Assembly: GCA_036936605.1 (NCBI GenBank)
Contig: JAUPFV010000001.1
Span: 70,513,910 to 70,577,909, forward strand
Length of the DNA: 64,000 nt
Direction: 5' to 3'
Source: Limnanthes douglasii subsp. nivea
Lineage: Eukaryota; Streptophyta; Magnoliopsida; Brassicales; Limnanthaceae
The translations under genes and the position numbers were made by a program. The notes under the pieces were generated by a model. It was not told the DNA's origin, did not search any database, and saw nothing but the letters and a program-made list of their open reading frames with translations. Shown piece by piece: positions 1 through 11,039 of the stretch (positions are counted from its first letter, which is position 1; every line of letters starts with the position of its first letter).

Positions 1-412
1 TGAATGGGAGAGCATGCACACGATCTTGTTACAAATAGTTTGATTCATTCTTTCTGCAACACCATTATGCTGCGAGGTCTTAGGTACTGATCTCTCAAGC
101 CTGGTACCATGAACTCTACAATATTCTTCAAATGGTTGAATGTATTCACCACAATTGTCGGAGCAGATATATTTCAAAAGTTTTCCAGTTTTCTTTCAAC
201 GTTGGCATGAAACTTCGCTAATACTTCTGACAATTGATCTTTGATCTTCAAAGGATAAGCCCACACCTTTCTGGAATGATCGTTAAAGAATGTGACAAAG
301 TATAACGATCCACTGATACTTATGTCCTCCATATGTATTAGATCAAGAATATTATTCTTTCTATGTGGTCGTCCTGCTCGAAATGTGATTCTGTGTTTTT
401 TTTCTGCCAAAC
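1..412 (-). pseudogene. copia-1 integrase, N-terminal and core part
   Basis: The translation holds the end of the zinc-binding segment (CLAEKKHRITF), then the start of the catalytic core (YFVTFFNDHSRKVWAYPLK), where FNDHSRK corresponds to the usual FIDDYSRK containing the first catalytic aspartate. After a stop at about 172 the frame continues and reaches a segment equivalent to the conserved T-P-Q-Q-N-G-V-A-E-R region, which holds the catalytic glutamate (seen as PKTSQHNGVAERMNQ, near 20-95). The enzyme would insert the cDNA copy into the genome. It is interrupted by one clear stop and runs off the window edge. Family assignment is firm; activity is not expected. Confidence 0.85.
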
Positions 413-685
413 AATGAGTGTATTGTTTTAAAGGAATATTAGGATTATTCAGTAAAAAAAATTATTTCGTGAGAATTTTAAGTCCCTTCTCACTCATATG
501 ACCAAGTATGGTATGCTAAAAATTTATTGAGTCTTCATGCTTGATCGCATTGTCTTATACACCACTTGATTGTTTTGTTTGCATATAATACAAACGATCA
601 ATCTTCTTACCTCTGGCCACGACCAGATTTCTTTAAGCTTCCAAACTTCATTCACAATTTTTTTTCCTATCCCATTTCATCAAGC
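413..685 (-). other. decayed linker between copia-1 protease and integrase
   Basis: This interval lies where the GAG-pre-integrase segment of the polyprotein should be. I see no open frame longer than a few dozen codons, only traces of copia coding sequence broken by stops and frameshifts. Confidence 0.5.
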
Positions 686-1735
686 TTACAAGTAGAGATC
701 ATTGATACGGATATCTGGAACATGTTGAGCATCTTTCAATAACAGCTTGCAACCGCTGCTAGTTTCCAGTGTTACATCACCTCGACCAATAATTTCACAT
801 CTTGCTTCATTTTTCATCTTGACAAAACCAAACTCACCACTTGTGTAAGTGTTCAAAAGACTTTTATTGACTGTTACATGAAATGATGCTCCAGAATCAA
901 TCATCCATGTGTCTTCGCATGCGAGGTTGACACCTATGGATATGACAGTTGCATTTCCTCTATTGTCTTCGTTATTTTTTGTATCCTCCTTTTCTCTAAG
1001 CTTCCAACAATCCTTCTTGAAATGTTCAGGTTTGTGACAATAGTTGCAAGTGAAGTCGCCTCTTAACTTTGATTTGCCTCTGCACTTTCTTTTATTTCTC
1101 ACGTCTCTAGAGAAATGTTTGCTTTTAGTTTTTCCTCTCTCAGCGACTGGTGCTTGTCCTTGAGGGTGACTGAAAGAGTTTCGCTTCGCTCTTCTTTTGC
1201 CTTCTCTATTGATACTTTCTTTTACCATGCGTAACATCACATTTCTTTGTCGTGTTGAATTACTAAGAGCTACCACAAGTGTTTCACAGTTATCCGGTAA
1301 AGAACTTAACAAAATCAATGCTTGAATTTCTTCAGCTAGAGCCAGTTCCATCTTTGTCAAATTGCCGAAAATCTCGTCAAATTTTTCCAAGTGGTCAGTT
1401 ACACTTTGCCCATCATAAAGTTTCAAGTTCAAAAGTCTCCTTATGATGAAGCTTTATTTTGAGCATTTTTTGGCTCATACATTTCTTCTAAATACTTTCA
1501 TAATTTGAAAGCATCTGTTTCTCTTGTAGTGTCGCGAATCGCCCTTGTTTCAACCCACTTTCAAATCACACTAACAGCTTTACGGTTGAGTTTTTTCCAA
1601 TCTGTTTCACTTGTTGCACCTTGTTTGACTTCTTTTAGTTTAATAGGATCGAACAAGTCTTTACAGTACAACAAATCTTCCATCATGGTGTTCCAAATAG
1701 AATAGTTTGTTTATGTGAGTATGATCATGGAATTG
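686..1735 (-). pseudogene. copia-1 gag and aspartic protease
   Basis: The open part (686-1432) encodes a UBN2-type copia gag, a zinc knuckle CNYCHKPEHFKKDC (CX2CX4HX4C), and then the protease with active-site segment WMIDSGASFHVT (D-S-G). Upstream, to about 1735, the gag N-terminus is still readable (TNYSIWNTMMEDLLYCKDL, then ETDAFKL) but is broken by stops near 1557, 1507 and 1440. Gag would form the cytoplasmic particle and the protease would cleave the polyprotein. The primer site and LTR follow directly upstream at 1791-2440. The family is unambiguous; the reading frame is dead. Confidence 0.92.
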
Positions 1736-1790
1736 TCACTAATATTCTTACGTTCCTCTATTTTTGTACGCCGAAAAGGAATACAACCAG

Positions 1791-1803
1791 TTCTCTGATA
1801 CCA
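1791..1803 (-). other. primer binding site, initiator Met tRNA
   Basis: Minus-strand TGGTATCAGAGAA lies two bases inside the LTR end. It matches the complement of the 3' end of initiator methionine tRNA, the usual copia primer. Confidence 0.85.
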
Positions 1804-1805
1804 GT

Positions 1806-2440
1806 TGTTGGGAAAAATAATCCCACGAATGTGGAAATAGGATAAAACAAGAGAAAATAATTTAACGTGGTTCGGCTAATTTGCCTACGCCCACGGGAGA
1901 AAAATAAGTATCACTATAACACAAAATTATTACAAAAATTGGAGTCTCACTCCATACACTTAAGAGTTCTACACTCACTCTCATCACTCATAAATATTAT
2001 ACGCGAAATAGAATAGTAATCTCACAAATTACTCAAACAAATTCTCTCATATAAAAAGCTCACAACTTTCTCTCAAACATTACCCGTATTTCTCTCTCAC
2101 CAAATGTATTTCTCTCTAAATTGTGTCACACATAATATTATAAAAATCTTACACTCTAAAATATTTCTATCTAGAGTCTTTCAACTGATGTTCTCCAAGA
2201 CCAACTCAATGTCCTACTTATAACAAAGTAGGGCTTACAAAAGAAGCCACTTAAGCTTCTAAATGAAGTTAATGGTAACTTGCAAGAAACCCACTAGCAT
2301 TAAATGAAAGAGTATATCTTGCAAGTTACCTTTCATTTAATGGTTAGTTGTTTCTTGTCAGAAATTAAAAAGGAGGGCCCAATTTAATAAATGAGAGAGA
2401 GTGTTGGAGCAGGCCCTACACAGTCTTGTCTGCAGCAACA
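1806..2440 (-). repeat. copia-1 5' LTR (635 bp)
   Basis: The segment is bounded by TGTTG...CAACA on both strands. The primer site lies immediately inside. It contains the AACGTGGTTCGGC block near 1864 often seen in Tork-like LTRs. No second LTR is in the window, so the outer boundary at 2440 rests on the terminal inverted bases only. Confidence 0.75.
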
Positions 2441-2784
2441 ATGTTGATCTTTAGTTTTTGGTATAGCATTTGGTATTTTGAATTTATTGTAAAATGATGG
2501 GCCATTCTAGAAATAAAACACATTTTGATAGATATCTCACTCTACCCCTTTCTTTTTTCAACCTCAAACTTAAAATTCTCAAATTATCCTTCTTCTTCTA
2601 AGTAATTACACTCATGTCATTTATCCTCAAAATCAACCTAAAATATGAAATCCATCCATTGTTACCCTAAATCCACAAGCTTTCCATCAATATTTACTAC
2701 CCTAAACCCATTAAACCTTAAAAGTTACAATTTTTTATCCAAACCCATAAAATCCACCACAAAGAACCAAAAATCGGAGTAACC
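2441..2784. other. gene-free AT-rich flank, probable left end of MULE-1
   Basis: No coding signal. The stretch 2530-2600 (CTACCCCTTT..., then TCAACC) is weakly similar to the reverse complement of 6120-6180, which may be eroded terminal inverted repeats of the Mutator-like element between them. The match is poor and I would not rely on it. Confidence 0.3.
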
Positions 2785-2838
2785 ATGGACAATGATGAAT
2801 CTAGATACATTGAAGGAGATGTTCGCCTCTCTATCTAA
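2785..2838 (+). other. possible first exon of MULE-1 transposase
   Basis: An ATG in good context (AACCATGG) opens a short frame, MDNDESRYIEGDVRLSI, followed by a stop. MULE-2 has a short ATG exon at a comparable place (41375). The assignment is weak. Confidence 0.25.
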
Positions 2839-3025
2839 GTGTTTTTCGTACGTTATTGGCTCGTGAATAACGAAATATGGTGACAATTTTCTTGCGTATC
2901 GAACGAACAAGATATAATATTATGGCCAAACAACTACAAATAGGTTTGTTTTTTTATCCAATTTTTGGTTTAGCTATTATATCTCTTTTAAAATAAGTTC
3001 ATAATTTTTTACTTGTATTATGTAG

Positions 3026-4532
3026 GGCGGAGGGTGCTCACTCGTCCCTCAAAAAATACCTTGGGACAAATCCATGCAATGTTGAGCTTCTTTGGGAAAA
3101 AGTGTACAACTTATTAACGAAGCAGCATGCGGGGATCGTTGAATCGTTCGAGCGAAGTAAGTTTCGAACAATTCCCAGTTTTGATGGTGTTTTGACCCAA
3201 AATCTTAAAGGTCATGTCTCACATACGGGTCTAAAGATATTGATGCTTGCTATTGTACGTGCTAGAAATATATGAGTAGATCTGGTAGCATGTGGAGGAT
3301 GTTTCTTTAGGAAAACACATGGGCTACCTTGTGCATGTGAAATTACGTTTATAGCTAGAGATGGTAGGTGCATCCCTTTTAAAGATACGGATGTCTTTTG
3401 GAAAATATTAGATATTGTTCATAGAGATCCTAGTTCTCGTGAGGAAGAATTCCAAAAAACACTTTCCATAATTGACAACTTCATTCGTAATTTCCGCCTC
3501 GACCAACAAAACCACAGAATCAATCGGGTAATGCAAATTTTGAGGCCCGAGACTAGTCATATTCAAGATCTTAAAAAAGCGGTTAGAGCTAAGGGTAGGC
3601 CAAAAAGAGGCGTTGATAAACCAACTAAACGGAACCCTAGTTTGTGGGAATATCTCATTGAGCAAACCGTTAGTGCTAGTACTCCGACTAACTCGATAGG
3701 TAGTACACTCGTTAACACTTCAGGAAGCACGGCCGCATCCAACGTGGTTCCCGTCGTACCACCCAAACCTCCACTGGCAAAAAAGAAAGTTGGAAGGCCA
3801 AAGAAAATTGTTAAGGATGGGAAGTTAACATTATATTCGGATTGCATCCTAGCAATTCTATACACTTACATTATAAAGTTAGTTAACGTTCTTCCGGAGG
3901 GACAATGCGGATATCGTTATGTAGTTCATTCAATATACAATAATGAAGATAGATGTGAGGATGTTAGACGTGTTGAAAGAGTTACGAGAAAACCGTGCAT
4001 TTTGGTTGGATGTATATGGTTCGCTAAAGGTGTTTGACGATTTGGTACATAGGTTGGATTACTTAAAGCCCAACCCTAGTAGCCACTATTGGATGACATT
4101 TCGGACATTGGACTAGTCATTGCGACAAGGTATCAATGCATGGTATACCATGTATCGCAAGCAGCGTCGTTAACGTATCTACCAATCCGTGGACGCCCAC
4201 CCGTCAACAATTCAACGATTATAGAAGTTTGATTTCTTTCGTACATGGATGTCACTTTGTTAATGTAAGTATATTATATTTTTAAAAAAAATCTTACATA
4301 TCAATTACAAGATGCATTCATTTCTTCTTTTTCCTTGCAGATTACTACTCCACCCGATGGATCATTGCCGCCATTATGCCCCTATTGGGGTGCTTACGCA
4401 ACCGAAGAAGCGAGTCAATGGGCGCATCCGTACTACCGTCGGTTCAACGGATTTACACAAATAATGCCAGTTAGGAAAATCAACTTGAACAAAAAACCAC
4501 ATGTAACCTATTTGATAAGAGACGACATTTGA
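3026..4532 (+). pseudogene. MULE-1 transposase, C-terminal half with SWIM and OTU-like domain
   Basis: After an acceptor-like TATTATGTAG, one frame runs AEGAHSSLKKYLGTN (the E-containing end of MULE transposases), then a SWIM-like zinc site, CGGCFFRKTHGLPCACE, then a basic linker and an OTU-like domain: VLPEGQCGYR with the nucleophile Cys, and later GCHFVN with the His. A premature stop lies near 3272 (between ARNI and VDLVACGG) and frameshifts follow 4037. A 76-bp intron (4265-4340) precedes the last exon, which ends ...YLIRDDI. OTU domains are cysteine proteases acting on ubiquitin-like proteins; plant MULEs often carry one fused to the transposase. The DDE core is deleted, so this copy cannot move itself. 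Confidence 0.75.
4265..4340 (+). other. intron in the MULE-1 OTU domain
   Basis: Donor GTAAGT follows the codons for HFVN. A pyrimidine-rich stretch and CAG end at 4340. Removing it joins the OTU His motif to a last exon starting ITTPPDGSLPPL in phase 0. MULE-2 has an intron at the equivalent place (44281-44348). Confidence 0.7.
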
Positions 4533-4760
4533 AATGATTTTGTAAAATATTTGATGTAATTTTGTAAAACATTTTATGTAATTCTGTAGAAGACTTGAAG
4601 TAATTTTATAAAACAGCTGATGTAATTTTGTATGATGTTAGGTTTTGTTCAATTAATGAGCCTTACGAGTAGTTATGATGAATTAAAAGCGTCGTGTGCG
4701 AGCATGTATAAGACATGCCGCGTGCGACACAATGTTGCACACGTCGCATGCGAAGCAAGG

Positions 4761-5126
4761 AAAAAAATTTGGCTGTGTTTTTCAAACAGAGAGCTTGCAT
4801 TGCACGACCTAATTGCGAAGTTGTTTTGAACATGTCGTGTGTGACGCAAGGCAAAACATTTGGTTATGTTTTTTCAAACAGGGAGCTTGCATCGCACGAT
4901 CTAATTGTGACTTTGTGTAAAACATATCGTGTGCGACACTAGGCAAAACATTTGGTTGTGTTTTATCAAACAGAGAGCTTGCGTAGCACGGCCTAATTGT
5001 GATTTTGTGTTAAACATGTCGTGTGTGACACAAGGCAAAATATTTGGCTGTGGTTTTTCAAACAGAGATCTTGCGTCGCACGGCCTAATTGCGACATGGT
5101 TTTGGACATTTCGCATGCGACGCTTT
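4761..5126 (+). repeat. 92-bp tandem array, four units
   Basis: Unit starts at 4761, 4852, 4944 and 5036 give periods of 91, 92 and 92 bp. Each unit has a CAAAACATTTGG-like start, a TTTCAAACAGAGAGCTTGC block, and ends with TCGTGTGYGACRCAAGG. The CG-rich motif (GTCGCAYGCGAC-like, both orientations) also occurs just upstream at 4690-4755. The period is not a multiple of three, and open frames through it exist only by chance. It lies between the two genes of MULE-1. Confidence 0.9.
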
Positions 5127-5367
5127 TAGTTAAAATTTGTCCTCAATTTCACTAGTTGAGACGATTAATTAAAGTATATGCACATACCATGCATAAAAAG
5201 TGAGAAATTTGAACTTTAAAAACATAGAACTCTTAAGTAATCGAACAACATTGTAACGAAACATAAAGACTAATTAAAACATAAAAACATGGAAAAACAA
5301 TTGCAAAAACAAGATTCTGCATTCTTAAAGTCGTATCACATGTTATCGTCTGACTCGTCCCCTTCCT

Positions 5368-5754
5368 CTATTCCGCAATCTTATCAGCAGTTTGTCCCTC
5401 GGTGGGACCAACCTTCACATGCTCAGGAGAAACATTAGTTTCCTCTGCCTCACGCGCCAAATGCACCTCACGCACCCGCACTTTATCTTTTTTAAACGGA
5501 TTTTTCATGGTGGTCTTGATACGGCCCATCCTGTAAAAACTGCATAAAGTAATAGATATTAGTGAAAGAAAAACAATTGTAATTATATCTGTCGTATGAG
5601 ACAACTTAAGTATGTCTGTCGCATGAGACAACTTACGTATGTCTGTCGCATACGAAAAAACTACCACCCTCGTCGCAACCGAGGAACTATCATCGTGGTC
5701 GCACGATCGTGCGACGATATGAATTTTGGTAGCACAATCGTGTGACCAGGTCAT
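5368..5754 (-). CDS. hypothetical protein of MULE-1 (minus-strand gene)
   Basis: A 128-codon frame converges on the transposase. Its N-terminal half is encoded by the 27-bp repeats and palindromes (5589-5715) and is probably non-coding. The C-terminal part, starting MGRIKTTMKNPFKKDKV and ending ADKIAE, is charged and looks more like real protein. I do not recognise a family. By position it corresponds to the minus-strand plant-mobile-domain gene of MULE-2, but there is no visible sequence similarity. It could be the last exon of a truncated passenger gene or a chance frame. Confidence 0.3.
   Translation of the reverse strand: MTWSHDCATKIHIVARSCDHDDSSSVATRVVVFSYATDIRKLSHATDILKLSHTTDIITIVFLSLISITLCSFYRMGRIKTTMKNPFKKDKVRVREVHLAREAEETNVSPEHVKVGPTEGQTADKIAE
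5589..5715. repeat. 27-bp repeats and perfect 18-bp palindrome
   Basis: Units starting at 5589, 5616 and 5643 repeat CTGTCGCATGAGACAACTTA-like sequence with a 27-bp period. At 5698-5715 lies GTCGCACGATCGTGCGAC, identical to its reverse complement. The core GTCGCA...TGCGAC motif is shared with the array at 4761-5126. Confidence 0.85.
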
Positions 5755-5760
5755 ACCGAG

Positions 5761-6786
5761 ATCTAAAATCTTAATAATAACAAAACACAGTCATTTGCAA
5801 CAAAATCACACACAAAACAAAGATCCTAACATAACTAACAGTAATACAACACTAATCTAACCAAACAACACCTAAAATCATGCAAAAATCAAACTTTTTA
5901 AAACTAAACCTAAAAACCCTATTTTCCATAATTTATGCCTAACGAAAACTAAAAAAAAATATAGCAGGAGACTTGTATTTATTACCTCTATGTTTTTCTG
6001 AGTTTGGATTCTTGAAACATTGAAATTTGATATTCGGTTGATCCTCGAGTGCTTGAGAGGTTTTTAGAGAGAGAGAAAAAAAATAGTGAGAGATTTATCA
6101 AAGCCTTTTGTATCTAGGTTTTCTAAGAGGGGAAAATTTGTCCAAAATTAGTTGAGAGATATATAAAAAGGGTGTAAGATCCAACAGTGTAAGATCTATA
6201 AAAATGTGTCTTAATATAAAGCCTTAGAAAGCTGACAGCTATGTTAAGGTTGAAAAAATGAAGCTAATGTGGTTTTACTTGCTGGTGAGCTTCGCGTCGG
6301 TGAGTTGGTGAAGGAGAATGTTATTAGAGGAAAAGCAAACTATTATGCTCTTTGAAAATTAAAATATAAAATAGTTAACTATATATATCGACTTATATAA
6401 ATTTTCTAACTTTATATGTAGATTTATCCAAATCCTCAATTCATTTGGACAAAATGTTAGTGAATTCAAATAAAAAATAAGTTAGTTCGTCGATTTTTTA
6501 AAAATAAAATGGTTACCTATTTATGTAAAAATATATCAGTTTGGAATATTTCGTAATATAAGTATTTATTGTATCGAAACATGTTATTATATAGGTTTAA
6601 TTATTAAAGTTAATCAGTTTACAATTTATCGGATCCACACACATGATAAGATAAGAATTATCTTAGATATTTATAATATTAGGAAAATCAACAATATTCG
6701 AACAAGATCTGATCCACACCTAACAAGATGGACCTTAGTCACTCGGCCAAAGCAATGACCCAAAATTGGTGAACACCTAGCAAAAG
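5761..6786. other. gene-free AT-rich DNA, right end of MULE-1 and flank
   Basis: Contains poly-A-rich stretches and a GAGAGAGAG tract near 6068. No coding signal was recognised. The element end is probably near 6180. Confidence 0.4.
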
Positions 6787-7953
6787 GTTGTAGAAAATAA
6801 TCAAAGTTTTGTCTCTTACTTTATTTTAAGAAAAAACTTAACAAGAAAGAACAAGAAAAGAATAAATTAAATACACAACAACAGATTGAACGTGGTTCGG
6901 ATCGTGAAGAAATCATAAATCCACGGATAATGCACATAATATATATAAAAGGTTGGAAGAATACTCTTAAACATCAAAAAATCAATCACTCATCTTTTGT
7001 TACTAAGCTCTCTAATAGTCTTACAAAAGAAACGTGAATCTCATAATGCATACTCAACTGTTTATTTTCTATTTTATTATAACCAAAGCTACAAATTTTT
7101 TATCTTTAAAACCTAGATTTTTTGTTTGTCTCTCTCGCAAGGACCACAAGTTATGCCTTTTCTATATATAAGTTAAGCAAAACTCTAATTTTCCAACAGA
7201 CAGTCCAGATTAAATCTCATTAAACAACGATTGTAATAAAGCTCTAGTTGTAAAATAAAAAAAAAACTCATAAATAGGAAATCCATATTTAAGAGAAACC
7301 TAATTAAATATAAATCTCAATTAATAGGAAATCTAATTAATAGGAACCCAATTAAATAGAAAATTTTAGCAAATAGAAGAAGCCTAGTTCGATCAACAAC
7401 TTAAGCCAAAAACATTGAAGATTCGGCACATGTAGCACTCGAAAAACAACTAAAAATCAGATTATCGACATATACATTCGGTTGGTCTCTTCCTTTTCGG
7501 CTCAGGTATTCGACCTAGTAAAACATAACCAACATGTATTCGGCTATGCTCAACTCTTAAGTTCCAGTAGACTTCTTCTACACCTAAGTCTGGTTGAGCT
7601 TCCAGTCACATAGGGAGTGAGCCGTTCCAGCTTCTTATGTTCGCGGCTTACTTACCTTCAACCCTTAAGATCTGCGTAGACTGCACCAGTCATATTTTTT
7701 CAGCTACAATACCTAGTTTTAGCCTTCAACATTTAGTTCCAGTTTCAGCACTTAGTTCCAACTACAGGTTTTAGTTCATGCTTTTGGCACTTAGTCCCAG
7801 TTTTAGCATACAAATTTAACTCTAATTTATAACATATGTCACCAAATTACGGCTTCCACATCACTTTATAGCTTCCACACCAAGTTTCCGGCTTCAGAAC
7901 CAAGTTAAGCCTTAAAAATAATATTTTACAGTCATTTGAGCATAGACTTAACA
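6787..7953 (-). repeat. copia-2 LTR, 3' copy, minus orientation
   Basis: The right end is well placed: on the minus strand a purine-rich GATGGAGAATTG (7954-7968) is followed by TGTTAAGTC, the common plant copia polypurine tract plus LTR start. Near 6888 the block GAACGTGGTTCGG matches the same block in the copia-1 LTR. The other boundary is uncertain (near 6787, TTGTAGAAAATAATC). Much of 7680-7900 consists of degenerate repeats of an AGCACTTAGTTCCAG-like phrase. A gypsy element starts only 22 bp beyond the polypurine tract. Confidence 0.5.
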
Positions 7954-7975
7954 ATTCTCCATCTAGGCTTACGAT

Positions 7976-8334
7976 TGATATGGAAGTAGGATTTTGAGGA
8001 TTAAATTATAAATAATATAAATTAAGGATTAAACTGTAAATAATGTAAGTTTAGTCCTTAAATTACATGTAATATAAGTCTTAGAGAACATTTGTGATTA
8101 TGTATAATTACTAAGGACTAAATAGCAATTTGTCCGTTTTTGTAACATATTCCACTTTAAGACTAAGTCTTGGCTCTTCTATATAAAGAGCAAGGCTACT
8201 CTAATAAAGGAGTGGAACATTTTTTCTATTAAACTCATTTGTACTTAAACTTTCTCTCTCTAAAAACTCTCTAACTCTTTCTCTCTCTAACCATCTCTTA
8301 TAACAATTTACTAAGGTGAAATCTTAACTCATCA
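7976..8334 (+). repeat. gypsy-1 5' LTR
   Basis: Starts TGATATGGAAG, ends ATCTTAACTCATCA, and aligns along its full length with 16477-16836. It contains a TATATAAAGAG promoter-like box near 8180 followed by a pyrimidine-rich CTTTCTCTCTCT leader. Confidence 0.95.
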
Positions 8335-8337
8335 AAT

Positions 8338-8355
8338 TGGCGACTCCACTGAGGA
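8338..8355 (+). other. gypsy-1 primer binding site
   Basis: TGGCGACTCCACTGAGGA begins three bases after the LTR. This TGGCGACTC type is common in plant gypsy elements. I did not assign the tRNA. Confidence 0.7.
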
Positions 8356-8433
8356 CTGAATAAAAGAAATCATTGACTTTATCTGTTCGAATTTGATACA
8401 ATCTTGTTGTATCTTTTGTTCAAAGATTAATAC

Positions 8434-9520
8434 AATGAATCCCGAAAACAATCATTCGCTTCGATCAGCGATGAAGACTCTAAAAGATGATTTACAGAGA
8501 GACGGAAGTAGGCCTGATGGATCATATCTGATCCAAACTCAATCTGATATTAAGGTACGAATGAAGCATCTTTTAGACAAGATTAATGCGTTAAATGAGA
8601 AGTATGAACGAAGGGAACAAGAGATCCACTCAGCAAAGTTTAAATCCGAGGTTAGGCAAGGAGCATAAAAGAGTGAGATGGGAGACCAATCTGATTGATC
8701 TTTTTATGATCGACGAACTAAAACTGAGCACAAAAAAGCCCATTTTACGTCTTGTAAAGGGAAAAAAGATAAGTAGAAGTATGTAACCTCTAGTGACGAG
8801 AAGGTAGAAAGCTCAGCTTCGGGTTTGAAAAGATACAGAGGTTCTTTGAAAGACGAATCAGATAGAGATCAATCAAGGAAACATAAAAAAGAGTAAATCT
8901 AAAAGGGATAATGTTCCTCGTTCTACATGGTGCAAAGGAAACACTTCGAATTAGTATGCTCAGACTGATCGAAATCTATATGTTACAATGGGAACAGATG
9001 ATGAGTTTGTTCAAGGTGTCGAGGGGAGAAATTCTTCGTTGACAAGTGAAATTTGTTCCATAACGCTTCCGAAACGTTTTGACATTTCCAAGGTAGAAAC
9101 GTTTGATGGGATGCAGGATCCCGATAACGAACGGCTGGTGTGTCGTGCATTTTCACAGACTTTTAAGAGAACAGCTCTAAAGTGGTACAATCGGATTCCG
9201 AGGGGGTCCATTTTGAATTTTAGAGATTTTTATACTACATTTCGAAGGCAGTTTGTGGGAAGCAAAGAAATAAGAGAAAATGGTGATACCATTATTCAGT
9301 GCAAGCATGCATCTAGAGAGAAGTTGAACGATTATACGAAAAGATTGTTTTGACCAAAGCTAGTTTGGACAACTGTGAAGAGAATGTGGCGATGGCAGCT
9401 TTTCGCCAAGGATTATTGCCATGGGATCTGGCCAATTAGACTACGAAGAGAAGATCCTTAACTTTTAGAGCTTTGATGGCTCAAGTTGAGGATCAGATCA
9501 AAGTCGAGGAGTAAAGTAGG
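8434..9520 (+). pseudogene. gypsy-1 gag
   Basis: A coiled-coil-like N-terminal part (from about 8434, MNPENNHSLRSAMKTLKDDL) is followed by the retrotransposon gag domain in the frame starting at 8988: TLPKRFDISKVETFDGMQDP, then FKRTALKWYNRIPRGSI and FRRQFVGSKE. These match the plant gypsy gag core (the F/YDG...DP and A-W-Y/F patterns). It ends at a stop at 9351 and continues in another frame past 9480. Gag forms the particle that packages the RNA. At least three frame breaks are visible. Confidence 0.85.
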
Positions 9521-10344
9521 ATCTGAGGAGGACCGGTTAGCACTCCAAAGAATTTAGGTCATGCGGCCAATAACCAAGGGCAACCCTCAAATGGAAATGG
9601 TAATCAGTAATCAAGACAAAAGAACAACAATCTGCCTCCTCGAAGTGGTGAATATTCAAATCACACTCCATCGAACACTTATAACAGGCCTAAACCGAAT
9701 TAGTGGGTCAAACCAGAGTATTATGTTGATCTGACAGAGAATGTAGCTATGATCTGGGATAAGACCAAGAGCTTTGTAAATTTTAGGAAGCCAACCCTAA
9801 TTAGTAGGCCAATGGAGGAAATGAATAACAGGTTGTGTAGATATCATGAGGATATTGGGCATGATACAAATGATTGCATTGCTTTGAAGAAAGAGATTTA
9901 ATTTTTGATTGAAAATGGAAATCTCCTGACTTATGTGAAGTCGCAAGGGAGCGGATCAAAAATTAATGTTGCATCAACCTCGAAGGCTGCACCAGCTGAG
10001 AATTTGATGATTTTAGATTCAAAGACTGAACCATTTGATGCTTCTTCTGAGTATGTGGAGAAAGATCCGAACAGATTGCTTCTGATGGCAGTCGAGGAGC
10101 CCATAGAAAATGGGCATGTGCGAAATTTATGCAAGTTCTTTGAATCGTTGGCCATTTTTGGAGGTGATTCGATCACTGGTAATTCAGATAGTTCAAGAAA
10201 GAGGCATGTTGTCAACTTAACAGCTTAAATTGAAGGGAAAATTTCCACACATTTGTATGGAAAGAAAGCTATTCCTTTTATTTTGTTTGATAAAGATGAT
10301 CTACGAGGAACAGCGGGGGCACAAGAAGATGTTGTGGTTATTGA
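9521..10344 (+). pseudogene. gypsy-1 gag C-terminus and gag-protease linker
   Basis: The zinc-knuckle-like segment CRYHEDIGHDTNDCIALKKE is readable near 9835-9900. It is the typical CX2H...H...C spacer of Tat-type gag, followed by a stop and an open segment (9905-10228) of linker character. The linker is not conserved enough to name further. Confidence 0.6.
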
Positions 10345-10760
10345 GCAGAGGTGGCTGGCGTCGAAATTCGACGTGTGATGATTGACACTGGTAGTTCTGC
10401 TAATGTCCTTTTTAAATCCACCTATGATAGAATGAAAACTCCAGCTCAAATTTCTCAATCAGATCGAACGATTATTGGATTCATGGGTGTAACAACTCGT
10501 GTTGTTGGAGAATTCGAGGGTGAAGTAAGCTTGGGAAAGGGACCATTTAAGAAAAAAAGTCCAGGTACTTTTTATGGTGGTGGACTGTCCCACAAGTTAC
10601 AATGCTATTTTTGGAACATCATGGCTTTCAAGAATGTATGGGGTTGTGTCTACAGTTCATCAGTGTTTTAAGTATGTGGTTCGAGATCGGATTGGGGTCA
10701 TTCGAGGTGACCAGAAGGTAGCTAGGGAATTCTATGCCACTGCATATCGGATCTGAGGAT
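10345..10760 (+). pseudogene. gypsy-1 aspartic protease
   Basis: VMIDTGSSANVLFKSTYDRM carries the D-T-G active-site triad, with the hydrophobic lead-in and following S-A-N-V-L typical of plant gypsy proteases. The downstream part (PTSYNAIFGTSWLSRM) is the end of the protease module and is in another frame, so a frameshift lies near 10550-10600. Confidence 0.88.
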
Positions 10761-11039
10761 CCAGTAGTGGAGACTTAATGCATGAATAGTAGTTAGAAGA
10801 GGTGCCCTTAGATTTGGAAGAAAGAGTTGACGATCCGATGGAAATCCCGGGGTCTTTAACGGTAAGTGAAGAGATTGAGGAGTTCATTTTTTTGGAAGGG
10901 AAGGTGCTTCGAATTGGAACTTTATTGATCCCGCTTCTACATTAATAACTGCTTGATTTGTATCTTCTAATCTGGATGTTTTTGCTTGAAGGACAAAGGA
11001 TGTAACATGAGTACCAATTGAGGTAATTCTTCATAGCTT

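Larger units (their letters stand above)
1..2440 (-). mobile_element. Ty1/copia retrotransposon (copia-1), 5' part, cut by window edge
   Basis: Read on the minus strand, the order is 5' LTR (1806-2440), Met-tRNA primer site, gag with a CCHC knuckle, aspartic protease, then the start of the integrase core. That is the Ty1/copia order (gag-PR-INT-RT-RH). The rest of pol and the 3' LTR lie outside the window, so target duplications cannot be checked. Stops and lost linker sequence show that the copy is decayed. LTR termini of the TGTTG/CAACA type with a Met primer site fit Tork-like plant copia elements, but the lineage is an inference. Confidence 0.9.
2560..6180 (+). mobile_element. Mutator-like element remnant (MULE-1)
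   Basis: A plus-strand transposase tail with SWIM and OTU-like parts (3026-4532) is followed by a 92-bp tandem array (4761-5126), a minus-strand small ORF (5368-5754) with 27-bp repeats and palindromes, and an AT-rich right flank. MULE-2 at 41.3-48.7 kb has the same order: plus-strand OTU transposase, motif array, convergent minus-strand gene. Most of the catalytic transposase domain is missing between 2840 and 3026. Ends are uncertain because no target duplication could be confirmed. Confidence 0.6.

Noticed and set aside
1505..1705. 66-codon plus-strand frame
   Set aside because: Antisense of the copia-1 gag N-terminus.
3563..3865. 100-codon minus-strand frame
   Set aside because: Antisense shadow of the MULE-1 linker; no domain, and the plus strand clearly carries the protein.
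4632..5129. Overlapping open frames on both strands with repeated peptide phrases
   Set aside because: They arise from the 92-bp tandem array; the period is not a multiple of three and the phrase changes frame between units.
2530..6180. Terminal inverted repeats of MULE-1
   Set aside because: Similarity between 2530-2600 and the reverse complement of 6120-6180 is too weak to separate from shared pyrimidine richness.
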